The notes under the pieces are model-generated. The model was not told the origin of the DNA. It saw only the letters and a program-made list of their open reading frames with translations, and searched no databases. From Shinella zoogloeoides (GTDB taxonomy: Bacteria > Pseudomonadota > Alphaproteobacteria > Rhizobiales > Rhizobiaceae): DNA of 64,000 nt. The DNA is taken from contig NZ_CP132311.1 of assembly GCF_030733845.1 (NCBI RefSeq), forward strand, positions 3,353,501-3,417,500. The letters run 5' to 3'. Within the stretch, counting starts at the first letter, position 1. Each line of letters begins with the position of its first letter. Shown here in pieces: positions 54,374 to 63,307 of the stretch. Both the position numbers and the translations under genes were made by a program.

Positions 54374-55879
54374 ATGGCGAAAGAAACGCAGGTAGCTGCA
54401 ACAGTATCCGGACGTGGGGTCTTGAGGCCCGTCGCGGCCTTGATGCTTGCCGGCACGCTGCTGGCCGGCTGCCAGTCGATCATCGAGCAGACCTATGAGC
54501 CGACGATCTCGCCCTCGTCCAATCCGCAGATCGTCGACGAGGTGCAGAAGAACGACCCGCGCGCCCAGATGGGCGCCCGCGAGCATCCGCGCATCGTGGC
54601 GAGCTACGGCGGCGAATACAAGGACGCCAAGACCGAACGGCTCGTCGCGCGCATCACCGGCGCGCTGACGGCGGTGTCGGAAAACCCGAACCAGTCCTAC
54701 CGCATCACCATCCTCAATTCGCCCGCCATCAACGCCTTCGCGCTGCCGGGCGGCTATCTCTACGTCACGCGCGGCCTGCTGGCGCTTGCCAACGACGCCT
54801 CGGAAGTCGCGGCCGTGCTGTCGCACGAAATGGCGCACGTCACCGCCAACCACGGCATCGAGCGGCAGAAGAAGGAAGAGGCGGAAGTCATCGCGAGCCG
54901 CGTGGTGGCCGAAGTGCTTTCCAGCAACATCGCCGGCAAGCAGGCGCTGGCGCGCGGCAAGCTGCGCCTCGCCGCCTTCTCGCGCAACCAGGAACTCCAG
55001 GCCGACGTTATCGGCGTGCGCATGCTGGGCGAAGCGGGCTACGACCCCTACGCCGCCGCGCGCTTCCTGGATTCCATGGCCGCCTACGCCCGCTTCACCG
55101 CGGTCGATCCCGATTCCGACCAGAGCCTGGACTTCCTGTCGAGCCATCCGAACGCGCCGCAGCGCGTGGAACTGGCGCGCCTGCATGCCCGCGCCTTCGG
55201 CGCGGAGGGCACGATCGGGGAAAGCGGCCGCGACTACTATCTTGCCGGCATCGACGGCCTGCTCTACGGCGACGCGCCGGAAGAGGGCTATGTGCGCGGC
55301 CAGACCTTCCTGCACGGCAAGCTCGGCATCCGCTTCGACGTACCGGCCGGCTTCCAGATCGACAACAAGGCCGAGGCGGTGCTGGCGACGGGCCCCGGCG
55401 ATGTGGCGATCCGCTTCGACGGCGTTGCCGACAGCCGCGGCCAGGACCTCGTCAACTACATTTCGAGCGGCTGGGTGACGGGTCTGCGGCCCGAGACGAT
55501 CCGGCCGGTCACGATCAACGGCCTGCCCGCGGCAACCGCCAAGGCCGCCGCCGACCGTTGGGAATTCGACGTCACGGTCGTGCGCATCGACAACCAGATT
55601 TACCGCTTCCTGACGGCCGTTCCGGCCGGCTCGAAGGCGCTGGAGCCGACGGCGGCGATCCTTCGAAGCTCGTTCCGCAAGCTGACGACAGCGGAGGTCG
55701 CCTCGCTGAAGCCGCTGCGGGTGCGCGTCATCACCGCGCGCGCCGGAGATACCGTCGCCTCGCTCGCCGGGCGCATGATGGGCACGGACCGCAAGCTGGA
55801 TCTGTTCCGCCTGATCAACGCCATGACCGCGACGAGCACGGTGCGGCCGGGCGGGAAATTCAAAATCATCAGCGAGTAA
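54374..55879 (+). CDS. M48 family zinc metalloprotease lipoprotein
   Basis: This 501-residue protein starts at ATG 54374 (MAKETQVAATVSGRGVLRP) with a lipobox LLAGC (Cys33), so the protease should be periplasmic and lipidated. The zinc site HEMAHVTANHG has HExxH with a downstream Glu in the QELQADVIGVRML block. BepA/YggG-like M48 proteases repair or degrade misfolded outer-membrane proteins. The C-terminal segment (AGDTVASLAGRMM...LINAM...VRPGGKFKII) has a LysM-like pattern suggesting a peptidoglycan-facing module. It is single with a promoter in the 163-base gap after thiQ. Confidence 0.92.
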   Translation: MAKETQVAATVSGRGVLRPVAALMLAGTLLAGCQSIIEQTYEPTISPSSNPQIVDEVQKNDPRAQMGAREHPRIVASYGGEYKDAKTERLVARITGALTAVSENPNQSYRITILNSPAINAFALPGGYLYVTRGLLALANDASEVAAVLSHEMAHVTANHGIERQKKEEAEVIASRVVAEVLSSNIAGKQALARGKLRLAAFSRNQELQADVIGVRMLGEAGYDPYAAARFLDSMAAYARFTAVDPDSDQSLDFLSSHPNAPQRVELARLHARAFGAEGTIGESGRDYYLAGIDGLLYGDAPEEGYVRGQTFLHGKLGIRFDVPAGFQIDNKAEAVLATGPGDVAIRFDGVADSRGQDLVNYISSGWVTGLRPETIRPVTINGLPAATAKAAADRWEFDVTVVRIDNQIYRFLTAVPAGSKALEPTAAILRSSFRKLTTAEVASLKPLRVRVITARAGDTVASLAGRMMGTDRKLDLFRLINAMTATSTVRPGGKFKIISE

Positions 55880-55884
55880 ACGAA

Positions 55885-55914
55885 AGCCGGCACACGTCGG
55901 GATGTGCGCCGGCT
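55885..55914. terminator. Hairpin between convergent M48 and rpoH2 genes
   Basis: AGCCGGC (55885-55891) pairs with GCCGGCT (55908-55914), with an additional CAC/GTG pair inside the loop. There is no U tract on either side, so it may act as a weak or Rho-aided terminator for both genes. Confidence 0.45.
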
Positions 55915-55938
55915 AATGACATGCTCTATCGCATTGTC

Positions 55939-56799
55939 TCAGGCGTAGGCGAAATCCGTCGTCTTGCTGATCAGCACGGCCTTCAGCTTTTCCAGCGCCC
56001 GGTTCTCGATCTGGCGGACGCGTTCCTTGGAGATGCCGAGCACGGCGCCGAGCTCTTCGAGCGTTGCGCCGTCCTCCGCCAGCCGCCGGGCGCGGATGAT
56101 CTTCATCTCGCGCTCGTTGAGCTGGCCGAGAGCGGACTGCAGCCAGGAACGGCGGCGTTCGCCATCGATGCTGCCCTCCGCCTGCTCGTCAGGTAGAGGC
56201 TCGTCGCTAGTGAGAAAATCGAGACGGTTCGAGCCTTCGCCTTCGCCAGCCGAGATCGGCGCCTGTAACGAGACGTCGGAGGCGGAGAGACGGGCATCCA
56301 TCGTGCGCACATCCGCGGTCGAAACGCCGATCGCGGCGGCGATCTCCTGATGCATGGCCTCGCTGGTCAGATAGGTGTCGCCGCGAGCGAGCCGGGCACG
56401 CAGGCGCCTGAGATTGAAGAACAGCGCCTTCTGGGCGGAACTGGTGCCGCCGCGCACGATCGACCAGTTGCGCAGAACGTAATCCTGGATCGAGGCACGG
56501 ATCCACCAGCTGGCATAGGTGGAGAAGCGCACCTGCCGCTCCGGCTCGAAGCGGGCGGCCGCCTCCAGGAGGCCGATGTAGCCTTCCTGAACGAGATCGC
56601 TCAGCGGCAGGCCGAAGTTGCGGAACTTGCCGGCCATCGAAACGACGAGGCGCATATGGGCCATGGCTATGCGGTTGCGGGCTTCCTGATCCTTGTCGTC
56701 CTTCCAGGCGTGGGCCAGCGCCTGCTCCTCGGCGCGCTCAAGATAGGGGGCGGACATTGCGAGCTTGATCATGCGGCGGTCTGCGGTCGTCGTAGCCAT
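55939..56799 (-). CDS. rpoH2: Heat-shock/stress sigma factor RpoH2
   Basis: This 286-residue sigma-32 family factor starts at ATG 56799 (MATTTADRRMIKLAM). Region 2 (LVVSMAGKFRNFGLPLSDLVQEGYIGLLEAAARF and FSTYASWWIRASIQDYVLRN) and the region 4 HTH (LEELGAVLGISKERVRQIENRALEKLK) are complete, and the RpoH box is present as QKALFFNLRRLRARL. It resembles the second rhizobial RpoH, part of the RpoE2-controlled general stress response. An EcfG-type promoter lies at 56970-56994. Confidence 0.92.
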   Translation of the reverse strand: MATTTADRRMIKLAMSAPYLERAEEQALAHAWKDDKDQEARNRIAMAHMRLVVSMAGKFRNFGLPLSDLVQEGYIGLLEAAARFEPERQVRFSTYASWWIRASIQDYVLRNWSIVRGGTSSAQKALFFNLRRLRARLARGDTYLTSEAMHQEIAAAIGVSTADVRTMDARLSASDVSLQAPISAGEGEGSNRLDFLTSDEPLPDEQAEGSIDGERRRSWLQSALGQLNEREMKIIRARRLAEDGATLEELGAVLGISKERVRQIENRALEKLKAVLISKTTDFAYA

Positions 56800-56969
56800 G
56801 GCGGGTCTCTCCACGTGAACCGAACCGGGGCAAGGAAATGAGCCTTGCGCCCTGCTTGATGATGACGTTTCAAAGCGGCCGATGGTTCGTTCGAAAGCGG
56901 TTTTTCGAAACGATGAAGTGGTTGCGCCACGCCCTCGGCCGCCCGAAGCCGGTCGTCCTCGGGCTCAAC

Positions 56970-56994
56970 AACGGTTGCAGCGCAAAAATGTTCC
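56970..56994 (-). promoter_or_regulatory. EcfG/RpoE2-type promoter of rpoH2
   Basis: On minus the sequence is GGAAC-N16-CGTT, exactly the alphaproteobacterial general-stress (EcfG/RpoE2) consensus: GGAAC at 56994-56990 and CGTT at 56973-56970. It would start transcription near 56963, giving a 5' UTR of about 165 bases before the rpoH2 start. In Sinorhizobium meliloti rpoH2 is an established RpoE2 target. Confidence 0.85.
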
Positions 56995-56998
56995 AATA

Positions 56999-57030
56999 AA
57001 AAACCCGGCTGTCGCCAGCCGGGCTTTAAA
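56999..57030 (-). terminator. Rho-independent terminator of the CarD-like gene
   Basis: An 8-bp stem CCCGGCTG/CAGCCGGG (57004-57011/57016-57023) is followed on minus by TTTTTT. It starts 20-odd bases after the stop at 57051 and overlaps the upstream edge of the rpoH2 promoter region. Confidence 0.85.
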
Positions 57031-57050
57031 TTCCGAAGAGGTGCCCTAGA

Positions 57051-57620
57051 TCAGGCCGCTTCGTCCTGCGAGTCGTCCTCGTCGATGGTCTTGCCGCGCT
57101 TGGGACCCTTGGCAAGGTTGGTCTCGACGAGACGGACAGCCTCGGTTTCCGACATCTTGTTGACGGCGGCGATTTCGCGCGCCATGCGGTCGAGAGCGGC
57201 CTCATAGAGCTGACGCTCGGAATAGGACTGCTCCGGCTGGTTCTCGGCGCGGAAGAGGTCGCGGACCACTTCGGCGATCGAGATCAGGTCGCCCGAATTG
57301 ATCTTGGCATCGTATTCCTGCGCGCGGCGCGACCACATCGTGCGCTTCACGCGGGCCTTGCCCTGGACAACCTTCAGCGCGCGGTCGACGAAATCGGTCT
57401 CCGACAGTTTGCGCATGCCGATGGAAACGGCCTTGGCAACCGGCACCTTGAGACGCATCTTGTCCTTTTCGAAATCGATGACAAAAAGCTCGAGCTTCAT
57501 GCCGGCGACTTCCTGCTCCTCGATGGCCACGATCTGGCCGACACCGTGAGCGGGATAGACGATCGACTCGCCGGTCTTGAAGCCCTGGCGCGTGGAAGAT
57601 TTCTTCTGCTGGGTCGTCAT
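57051..57620 (-). CDS. CarD-like/CdnL transcriptional regulator
   Basis: This 189-residue protein starts at ATG 57620 (MTTQQKKSSTRQGF). Residues about 20-80 form the CarD_CdnL_TRCF RNA-polymerase interaction domain (GESIVYPAHGVGQIVAIEEQEVAGMKLELFVIDFEK region), followed by a helical DNA-binding region with VKRTMWSRRAQEYDAKINSGDLISIAEVVRDL. CdnL stabilises open promoter complexes, notably at rRNA promoters, and is essential or nearly so in alphaproteobacteria. Longer in-frame starts up to 57764 are unlikely. It has its own terminator. Confidence 0.93.
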   Translation of the reverse strand: MTTQQKKSSTRQGFKTGESIVYPAHGVGQIVAIEEQEVAGMKLELFVIDFEKDKMRLKVPVAKAVSIGMRKLSETDFVDRALKVVQGKARVKRTMWSRRAQEYDAKINSGDLISIAEVVRDLFRAENQPEQSYSERQLYEAALDRMAREIAAVNKMSETEAVRLVETNLAKGPKRGKTIDEDDSQDEAA

Positions 57621-57986
57621 TCTGTTCAAATACTCCCTGTTACGCTCCGGCCGGGGCCGGTGGGTCGGGGACCCGGGAAAGACGGGGGCACCTTGCGGTG
57701 TCACCACTCTGGTCCGTCCGCGATGCGCAAAAAGGTCCGCTCCGACGCGTTCACATTTGAGCAACCGGAGTTGCCTATGGGAGGTGAGCGACGTTGAGGG
57801 ATCGTTTGCTTTCGTGGTGGTGTTCGGGCATGCGAAAATGCCGCGATTTGGATCAGTATCGTGACCCTATCACAAAAAAGTGCCGAAATCAATAATTTGC
57901 TTCGCATGGGTCATCAAGCCTGCCCTATCGCCTTTCGGCGCAAGCAAGCCTTTTTCCCCAGGATCGGTCGCCGCCCCGTGGCGGGA
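57621..57986. other. Intergenic region between fdxA and the CarD-like gene
   Basis: This 366-base gap separates two leftward genes and must carry the promoter of the CarD-like gene. I see no RNA gene, repeat or coding sequence. Short ORFs here lack ribosome binding sites and family-like sequence. A weak hairpin CGCC-TTT-GGCG near 57930 has no U tract. Confidence 0.4.
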
Positions 57987-58325
57987 TCAGTCGCCCTGGC
58001 CGGGATTGGGCGAGAAGTACTGTTCGTACTTGCCTTCCACGCCGTCCATTTCCTTGGCCTCCGGCATCGCGTCACGCTTGACCGTGATGTTGGGCCAGAT
58101 CGAGGCGAATTCCGAATTCACCTTCAGCCACTTGTCGAGGCCCGGTTCGGTGTCCGGCTTGATCGCCTCGGCGGGACATTCCGGTTCGCACACGCCACAG
58201 TCGATGCATTCGTCGGGGTGGATGACCAGGAAGTTCTCGCCCTCGTAGAAGCAGTCGACGGGGCATACTTCCACACAATCCGTGTACTTGCAGCGGATGC
58301 AGTTGTCGGTCACGACATACGTCAT
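57987..58325 (-). CDS. fdxA: 7Fe ferredoxin FdxA
   Basis: This 112-residue ferredoxin carries one [3Fe-4S] and one [4Fe-4S] cluster. Ligands lie in [17 protein letters not shown] (residues about 9-25) and [15 protein letters not shown] (about 40-54). A C-terminal helical extension ([26 protein letters not shown]) is typical of the alphaproteobacterial FdxA group. The partner is unknown. It lies between the CarD-like and S4 genes on the same strand. Confidence 0.95.
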   Translation of the reverse strand: MTYVVTDNCIRCKYTDCVEVCPVDCFYEGENFLVIHPDECIDCGVCEPECPAEAIKPDTEPGLDKWLKVNSEFASIWPNITVKRDAMPEAKEMDGVEGKYEQYFSPNPGQGD

Positions 58326-58519
58326 GAGTCACTCCAGAATCGTCACGAAGCGGCTGGAAAGCGGGCCATCCATCACCGCAAGTCCCGTCACGCGATCGGC
58401 TTGCCGGGGAGGAAAAGAGCCACGTTCGCGCGGGGCTGTCAGGTGGCTGAGGTAAAGGCTTTGCGGACGCTTTGCAAGCGCAATACATGCGTGTTCAGGC
58501 GCAGGCGAGGTATAGAATT

Positions 58520-58939
58520 CTAATCGTCGCCATCGCCGGGAAAACCGTGCAGCCGGTCTGTTTCCCGGCGCTCGCGTTTTGTCGGCCGGCCGGTGCCCCG
58601 TTCGCGCGTTGCCTGCTCGAAGAGCGAACGCTCCTCGCGCGGCGGCGGGGGCGGCGTCATGTCGCTGTAGAGAAGCCGGGCTTCCTCGTAGGGACCGCGG
58701 CGCTCGCCGGGTTGGAGGACCTTGACGGTCATGTCGTGCCGGTCGAGCGAGAGCACGACGACATCGCCGGGGCGCACGCCGTGCGAAGGCTGGCGGATAG
58801 GCACGCCGTTGATCCGGACGTCACCCGCCTCGACGGATTTTGCCGCCAGCGAGCGGGATTTGCGCAACCGCGCGAAGAACAGCCACTTGTCGATGCGCTG
58901 TCGCGCCTGACCTGCCGGCTGTTCCTCGTCGCGTGCCAT
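58520..58939 (-). CDS. Hsp15-like S4-domain RNA-binding protein
   Basis: This 139-residue protein has an N-terminal S4 domain (RIDKWLFFARLRKSRSLAAKSVEAGDVRINGVPIRQPSHGVRPGDVVVLSL; residues about 15-65) that binds structured RNA, and a basic tail rich in Arg/Pro/Glu. E. coli Hsp15 (HslR) binds the free 50S subunit carrying a nascent chain. It starts 4 bases before the stop of the SUV3-like helicase gene, so the two are likely co-transcribed; both are RNA-binding. Confidence 0.92.
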   Translation of the reverse strand: MARDEEQPAGQARQRIDKWLFFARLRKSRSLAAKSVEAGDVRINGVPIRQPSHGVRPGDVVVLSLDRHDMTVKVLQPGERRGPYEEARLLYSDMTPPPPPREERSLFEQATRERGTGRPTKRERRETDRLHGFPGDGDD

Positions 58940-58943
58940 GGGC

Positions 58944-61900
58944 TTACTTCTTCATCTGCTCCTTGAGCGCTGCGAGCTTGGCGAAGGGCGAATCCGGGTC
59001 GATCGGCTTTTCCTTGCGGGGCGGCCTTGCCTCGAATTTCGCCTGCTGCGGTTTTCCGCCGCGCTCGTTGCGCTCGCCGCGGTCCGGGCGATTGCCACCC
59101 TGCGGCTTTCCGTCGCGGCCCTTGCCCTGGTGAGGGCCCTGGTTGGGGCGGCCGCCCTCGCGGCGCTCGCCGCGTTCACCGGCCGGCTGGCCACGCTGGC
59201 GGTCACCGCCGCGACGCTCGCCCTGACCCTGACGATCGCCCTGGCGGTCGCCACTGCGCTCGCCGCCATGACGGTGGCCCTGGCGCTGGTTGTCGTGGCG
59301 CGAACCCGGACGCCAGAGCAGGACGGGCTTGGCCTCGACCGGCTCGCCATCGGCTGCAGCTTCCGCAGCAGCCGGCGCTTCGGCCTCTGCGACCGGGGCC
59401 TCGACCGCGGCGGGAGCCTCGGCGGTTTCCGTGACCGGAGCCTGTTCGGCGGCTGCGACCGGCGTTTCGCTTTCGGCATCCGCCGCGTCGGCGTCGTGCT
59501 CGTCGGCGGTTTCCGCATTGGCTTCCGCCGGAGCGGCAGCGGCGGCATCGGCGGGCGCCTGGGCGGCGAGGAAGGCTGCGGCCTCTTCCGCCTTCACGCT
59601 GTCGGCGCGGTAACCAAGGCCCTTGAGGATCTCTTCCATGTCGTCGGGCGTCGCGCCGAGGATGGAGAGCATGGCGGTCGTCGCGACGAAACGGCGGCCG
59701 TCATAGGCGCCGTCCGGGCGCGGCGTGCCGGGCTTCCACTGGAGCAGCGGGCGAATGAGATCGGCCAGGCGTTCCAGGATATCGATGCGCACGGCGCGCT
59801 TGCCGAGGAAACGGAAGCCGGCGAGCTTGTAGAAGGCGCGCTCATAGCTCGGATCGGTGACGACCGACGTGCGGCCAGCGGCGAGCACCGGAATGAGGTC
59901 GCCGTAGCCCGGCTTGTCGAGGCCGTCGTTCTTCAGCGCCCAGAGCAGGGTGATGAGCTCGGCCGGGGCCGGCTTCAGGAGCGCCGGCATGAAGATGTGG
60001 TAGGCGCCGAAGCGGATGCCGTGCTTGCGCATCGAAGCGCGCGCGTCCTGGTCGAGCGCCTTCACGTCGTCGGCGACGTCGCGGCGGAACAGCACGCCGA
60101 GATTTTCGACGAGCTGGAAGGCGAGGCCCTTGGCAAGGCCCTGCAGGTCTTCGGCGCGCGAAAGGTCGTCGAGCGGCTTCAGCACAGTGGCGATATGGTG
60201 GTTCACGAAACGCTCGATGCGGGCGGCGACGTGGTCGCGCGCATTGCCGGTCAGCTGCTCGTCGGAGAGCAGGATGACGCGCGGGCGCATGACGTGCTCG
60301 CTGGCGGTCAGGCGCGCGACGGGATCGCCGAGCCAGCGCACCGTACCGTCGGAGCTCAGGGCGAGATCGGCGTTGCCGGCGGCATGCAGGCGTGCGGCGC
60401 GGGCCTCGAATTCCAGCGCTAGCGCCTTCTGCGCAGCCGCCTGCACGGCCTTCGCATCCGGGCCTTCCGTTCCGGGCACGAGCGTGAACCGGAAACCGGC
60501 CAACTGCCCGACATGATGTCCTTCCACGAAGACATCACCATTCACACTGATTTCAGCTTCCAGCATCGCATTCTCTCTCAGGCGCTTCATGAGCACAGAT
60601 GTCCTGCGATCAACAAAGCGTTTCGTCAACCGTTCATGTAGCGCATCGGACAATCGGTCTTCGATTTCCCGCGTCTTTTCCTGCCAGTGTGTCGGATCGG
60701 CAAGCCATCCGGGCCGATTCGACACATAGGTCCAAGTCCTTATCTGCGCGATTCGTGCCGAAAGCGTGTCGATTTCGCCATCGGTCCGATCGGCGCGGCG
60801 CACCTGGTCCGCCATGAAGTCTTCGTTAACCGTGCCGCGTTTTACGCGATCGGCATAGAGCGTCGAAATGAGGTCGGCGTGCTGGGCGGGCGTGATGCGG
60901 CGGTAGTCGGGCAGCGCGCAGACTTCCCAGAGCTTTTCGACGCGTTCCGGCGTGGTCGCGAGATCGCGGACGTCGGGGTAGCGCGAGAGATGTTCGAGCG
61001 CCTGCTGGTCGACGGCCGGCAGCGCGCGCGTCAGGCCGTTGATCGGCGGCGGGGCGTCGAGCGACTTGCGCAGGTTTGCAAGCGAGGAATAGTCGAAGCG
61101 CGGAGTGCGCCATTGCAGCACGCGGACGGGATCGAACTGATGGGTCTCGATGCGCTTGACCAGCTCGTCGTCGAACGGATCGACGCGGCCCGTCACGCCG
61201 AAGGTGCCGTCGCGCAGGTGCCGGCCGGCGCGGCCGGCGATCTGGGCAAGTTCGGCGGGGTTCAGGTTGCGGAACTGGTAGCCGTCGAACTTGCGGTCCT
61301 GCGCGAAGGCGACATGGTCGACGTCGAGGTTGAGGCCCATGCCGATCGCGTCGGTGGCGACGAGATATTCGACGTCACCCTCCTGGTAGAGCGCGACCTG
61401 GGCGTTGCGGGTGCGCGGCGAGAGCGCGCCGAGCACGACCGCCGCCCCGCCGCGCTGGCGGCGGATCAGCTCGGCGATGGCGTAGACCTCGTCGGCCGAG
61501 AAGGCGACGATGGCAGTGCGCTGCGGCAGGCGGGTGATCTTCTTGGAGCCGGCATAGAAGAGCTGGGAAAGGCGCGGCCGCTCGATGACATGGATGCCGG
61601 GCAAAAGCTGTTCGAGGATCGGCTTCATGGTGGCCGCGCCGAGCAGCAGCGTCTCGTCCCGGCCCCTCAGATGCAGCACCCGGTCGGTGAAGATGTGGCC
61701 GCGCTCGAGGTCGCCGGCGAGCTGCACCTCGTCGATGGCGACGAAGGCGGCGCGCGTCTCGCGCGGCATCGCCTCGACGGTGCAGACCGAATAGCGCGCC
61801 ATATGCGGCGTGATCTTCTCCTCGCCGGTGACGAGCGCGACATTGTGCTGGCCGACCTTCTCGACAAGACGCGCATAGACCTCGCGCGCAAGCAGGCGCA

Positions 61901-62030
61901 GAGGCAGGCCGATAACGCCCGTCTCATGTGCCACCATGCGTTCGATTGCGTAGTGGGTCTTGCCCGTATTGGTCGGGCCGAGCACCGCGGTGACCCCGCG
62001 GCCGCTCAAGATCATGGGTGCTTGCGACAA
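58944..62030 (-). CDS. SUV3-like DExH-box RNA helicase with disordered C-terminal tail
   Basis: This 1028-residue helicase has RecA-like domain 1 with Walker A GPTNTGKTHYA (about 18-28) and DEVQ (about 98-101), and domain 2 with ATDAIGMGLNLDVDHV and QIAGRAGRH. This is the MgpS/SUV3 group related to mitochondrial SUV3. After about residue 780 the sequence becomes an Ala/Glu-rich acidic stretch (about 790-880), then a Gly/Arg/Gln-rich basic stretch with RGG-like repeats, and ends PIDPDSPFAKLAALKEQMKK. The start (TTG 62030) is uncertain; ATG 62015 is possible. It lies 4 bases before the Hsp15-like gene. Confidence 0.9.
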   Translation of the reverse strand: MSQAPMILSGRGVTAVLGPTNTGKTHYAIERMVAHETGVIGLPLRLLAREVYARLVEKVGQHNVALVTGEEKITPHMARYSVCTVEAMPRETRAAFVAIDEVQLAGDLERGHIFTDRVLHLRGRDETLLLGAATMKPILEQLLPGIHVIERPRLSQLFYAGSKKITRLPQRTAIVAFSADEVYAIAELIRRQRGGAAVVLGALSPRTRNAQVALYQEGDVEYLVATDAIGMGLNLDVDHVAFAQDRKFDGYQFRNLNPAELAQIAGRAGRHLRDGTFGVTGRVDPFDDELVKRIETHQFDPVRVLQWRTPRFDYSSLANLRKSLDAPPPINGLTRALPAVDQQALEHLSRYPDVRDLATTPERVEKLWEVCALPDYRRITPAQHADLISTLYADRVKRGTVNEDFMADQVRRADRTDGEIDTLSARIAQIRTWTYVSNRPGWLADPTHWQEKTREIEDRLSDALHERLTKRFVDRRTSVLMKRLRENAMLEAEISVNGDVFVEGHHVGQLAGFRFTLVPGTEGPDAKAVQAAAQKALALEFEARAARLHAAGNADLALSSDGTVRWLGDPVARLTASEHVMRPRVILLSDEQLTGNARDHVAARIERFVNHHIATVLKPLDDLSRAEDLQGLAKGLAFQLVENLGVLFRRDVADDVKALDQDARASMRKHGIRFGAYHIFMPALLKPAPAELITLLWALKNDGLDKPGYGDLIPVLAAGRTSVVTDPSYERAFYKLAGFRFLGKRAVRIDILERLADLIRPLLQWKPGTPRPDGAYDGRRFVATTAMLSILGATPDDMEEILKGLGYRADSVKAEEAAAFLAAQAPADAAAAAPAEANAETADEHDADAADAESETPVAAAEQAPVTETAEAPAAVEAPVAEAEAPAAAEAAADGEPVEAKPVLLWRPGSRHDNQRQGHRHGGERSGDRQGDRQGQGERRGGDRQRGQPAGERGERREGGRPNQGPHQGKGRDGKPQGGNRPDRGERNERGGKPQQAKFEARPPRKEKPIDPDSPFAKLAALKEQMKK

Positions 62031-62498
62031 GTCACGCCCCGGCAGGTTTCAATTTCGGCCGGAAGCACTTCCGGCAGGCCACAGATGCCCATCAGGGCGC
62101 CCGATGGCAAGGGGGGAGGCGAAATGGGCTGCTTTTCCCGGGTCTTTCGCCGGCTCAGGGAACAGGAACGGAACGAAACGGCGACGAATCGCTGACTCGC
62201 GGCGATTCAGGGTTTGTTCACTGCAAGGGGTTGAAGGAATTTTCGCCGGTGCCACGAAATGTTGAATCCTATTAAGGACTAAGCTTCGCCGACAATGGAA
62301 ACCCGCCATGCTGCTTCAAGTTGCCTTGACGCATCGATTGAGGCTGCTACGCTTCGAATCAGGCTTATGCGGCCTGCCGCTCGCTCCCGTCGTGGAATGG
62401 TGAACGCATAACCGAAATCATGGTTTGACCCGCCCTGGCGATTCATCAGCAATGCGAGCACTGACCTCTTTCCGAGTCGCCCGGGTAGGGATGAACCG
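62031..62498. other. Divergent intergenic region between helicase and the glyoxalase-8-like gene
   Basis: This 468-base gap separates two divergent genes and is less GC-rich toward its right half. A possible rightward promoter TTGACG-N16-TACGCT lies at 62326-62353. GGAAC is repeated three times at about 62159-62174 but without a following CGTT. I see no RNA gene, repeat or credible coding sequence; short ORFs on either strand look like noise. Confidence 0.35.
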
Positions 62499-63224
62499 AT
62501 GAAAAGCTTTCTGGAATCGAAAGCCATGGCAAAAGCGCTGCGCCAGTCTCTGGCGGAGCGGAATATCGACATGTCCCATGGTGAATGCCTCGAACTGATC
62601 GCGCGGCAATTCGGGCTTGCCGACTGGAACATTCTTTCGGCACAGATCGAATCGGCCAAGTCAAAGCTCCAGCCGCTGCCTCTCCCCTCTGGTTGGTTCC
62701 CGACCGGCTTTACGGACACCCAGCGATATCGGATCGGCCTCGATCTCACGTCGCCCGGCTGTGCACTTATCGAGTGCCTCGTGGGTAAGGAGACCGACCT
62801 CGGAAACGAGCGCTTTGCATGCCTGATGCAGAGTATAGACGCCGACAGCTACCGCGGTACTGTCAGCCTGACGGCCAGCATCAGGGCCGAGGCAGCGAAT
62901 GTCGGAACCATCTGGATGCGTGTCGACGGAGAGCCAGGTTCGACCCTGCGCTTCGACAACATGCTTCAGCGCGAGGAGAACGGGGCGATCTACGGCACAT
63001 CCGGCTGGATCGAGCGTTCGGTCGTTCTGGATGTACCCGTGGAAGCTTCCAGCATCCATTTCGGCTTCTTCCTGAAGGGCTATGGGAAGGTGTGGGCACG
63101 AAACTTCCGTCTCGAGACCGTCGCGCATGGCACCCGGACGACCGAGATGGCGCCACAGGCCCCGGAGCGGAAAACTTTGCCCAAGCAACCGGCTAATCTG
63201 GATTTCACCGGGATATCCGGCTGA
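62499..63224 (+). CDS. Two-part protein: glyoxalase-8-like N-domain and beta-rich C-domain, function unknown
   Basis: This 241-residue protein has an N-terminal segment (about 5-52: ESKAMAKALRQSLAERNIDMSHGECLELIARQFGLADWNILSAQI) that matches the small helical glyoxalase-related module often fused to antitoxin-like or glyoxalase domains. Residues about 70-215 are beta-rich (YRIGLDL, GTVSLTASIRAEAANVGTIWMRVDG, SVVLDVPVEASSIHFGFFLKGYGKVWARNFRLETV), resembling a galactose-binding-like or lectin-type jelly-roll, as in some regulatory proteins. No catalytic residues can be named. It lies alone between a divergent helicase and a convergent thpR. Confidence 0.7.
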   Translation: MKSFLESKAMAKALRQSLAERNIDMSHGECLELIARQFGLADWNILSAQIESAKSKLQPLPLPSGWFPTGFTDTQRYRIGLDLTSPGCALIECLVGKETDLGNERFACLMQSIDADSYRGTVSLTASIRAEAANVGTIWMRVDGEPGSTLRFDNMLQREENGAIYGTSGWIERSVVLDVPVEASSIHFGFFLKGYGKVWARNFRLETVAHGTRTTEMAPQAPERKTLPKQPANLDFTGISG

Positions 63225-63265
63225 CGGCCATTATCCTGCCCATGACAGGATCGGGAAAACTCGGA

Positions 63266-63292
63266 GGCCCGGTGCCGAGCCGGCATCGGGCC
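63266..63292. terminator. Hairpin between convergent genes
   Basis: A 12-bp stem GGCCCGGTGCCG/CGGCATCGGGCC (63266-63277/63281-63292, one G-U pair) has a 3-base loop. It lies between the stops at 63224 and 63308. A TTTT run follows some ten bases later on minus, so it may end the leftward thpR transcript. Confidence 0.55.
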
Positions 63293-63307
63293 GATCGACA
63301 TCGTCCG

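Noticed and set aside
56769-56996. 75-codon minus ORF covering the rpoH2 upstream region
   Set aside because: It overlaps the rpoH2 start in another frame and covers the EcfG promoter; no protein motif is present.
57701-57907. 68-codon minus ORF between the CarD-like gene and fdxA
   Set aside because: No ribosome binding site or family-like sequence; composition resembles intergenic noise.
62159-62174. Three GGAAC repeats as EcfG promoter
   Set aside because: No CGTT follows at the required 16-17 base distance on either strand.
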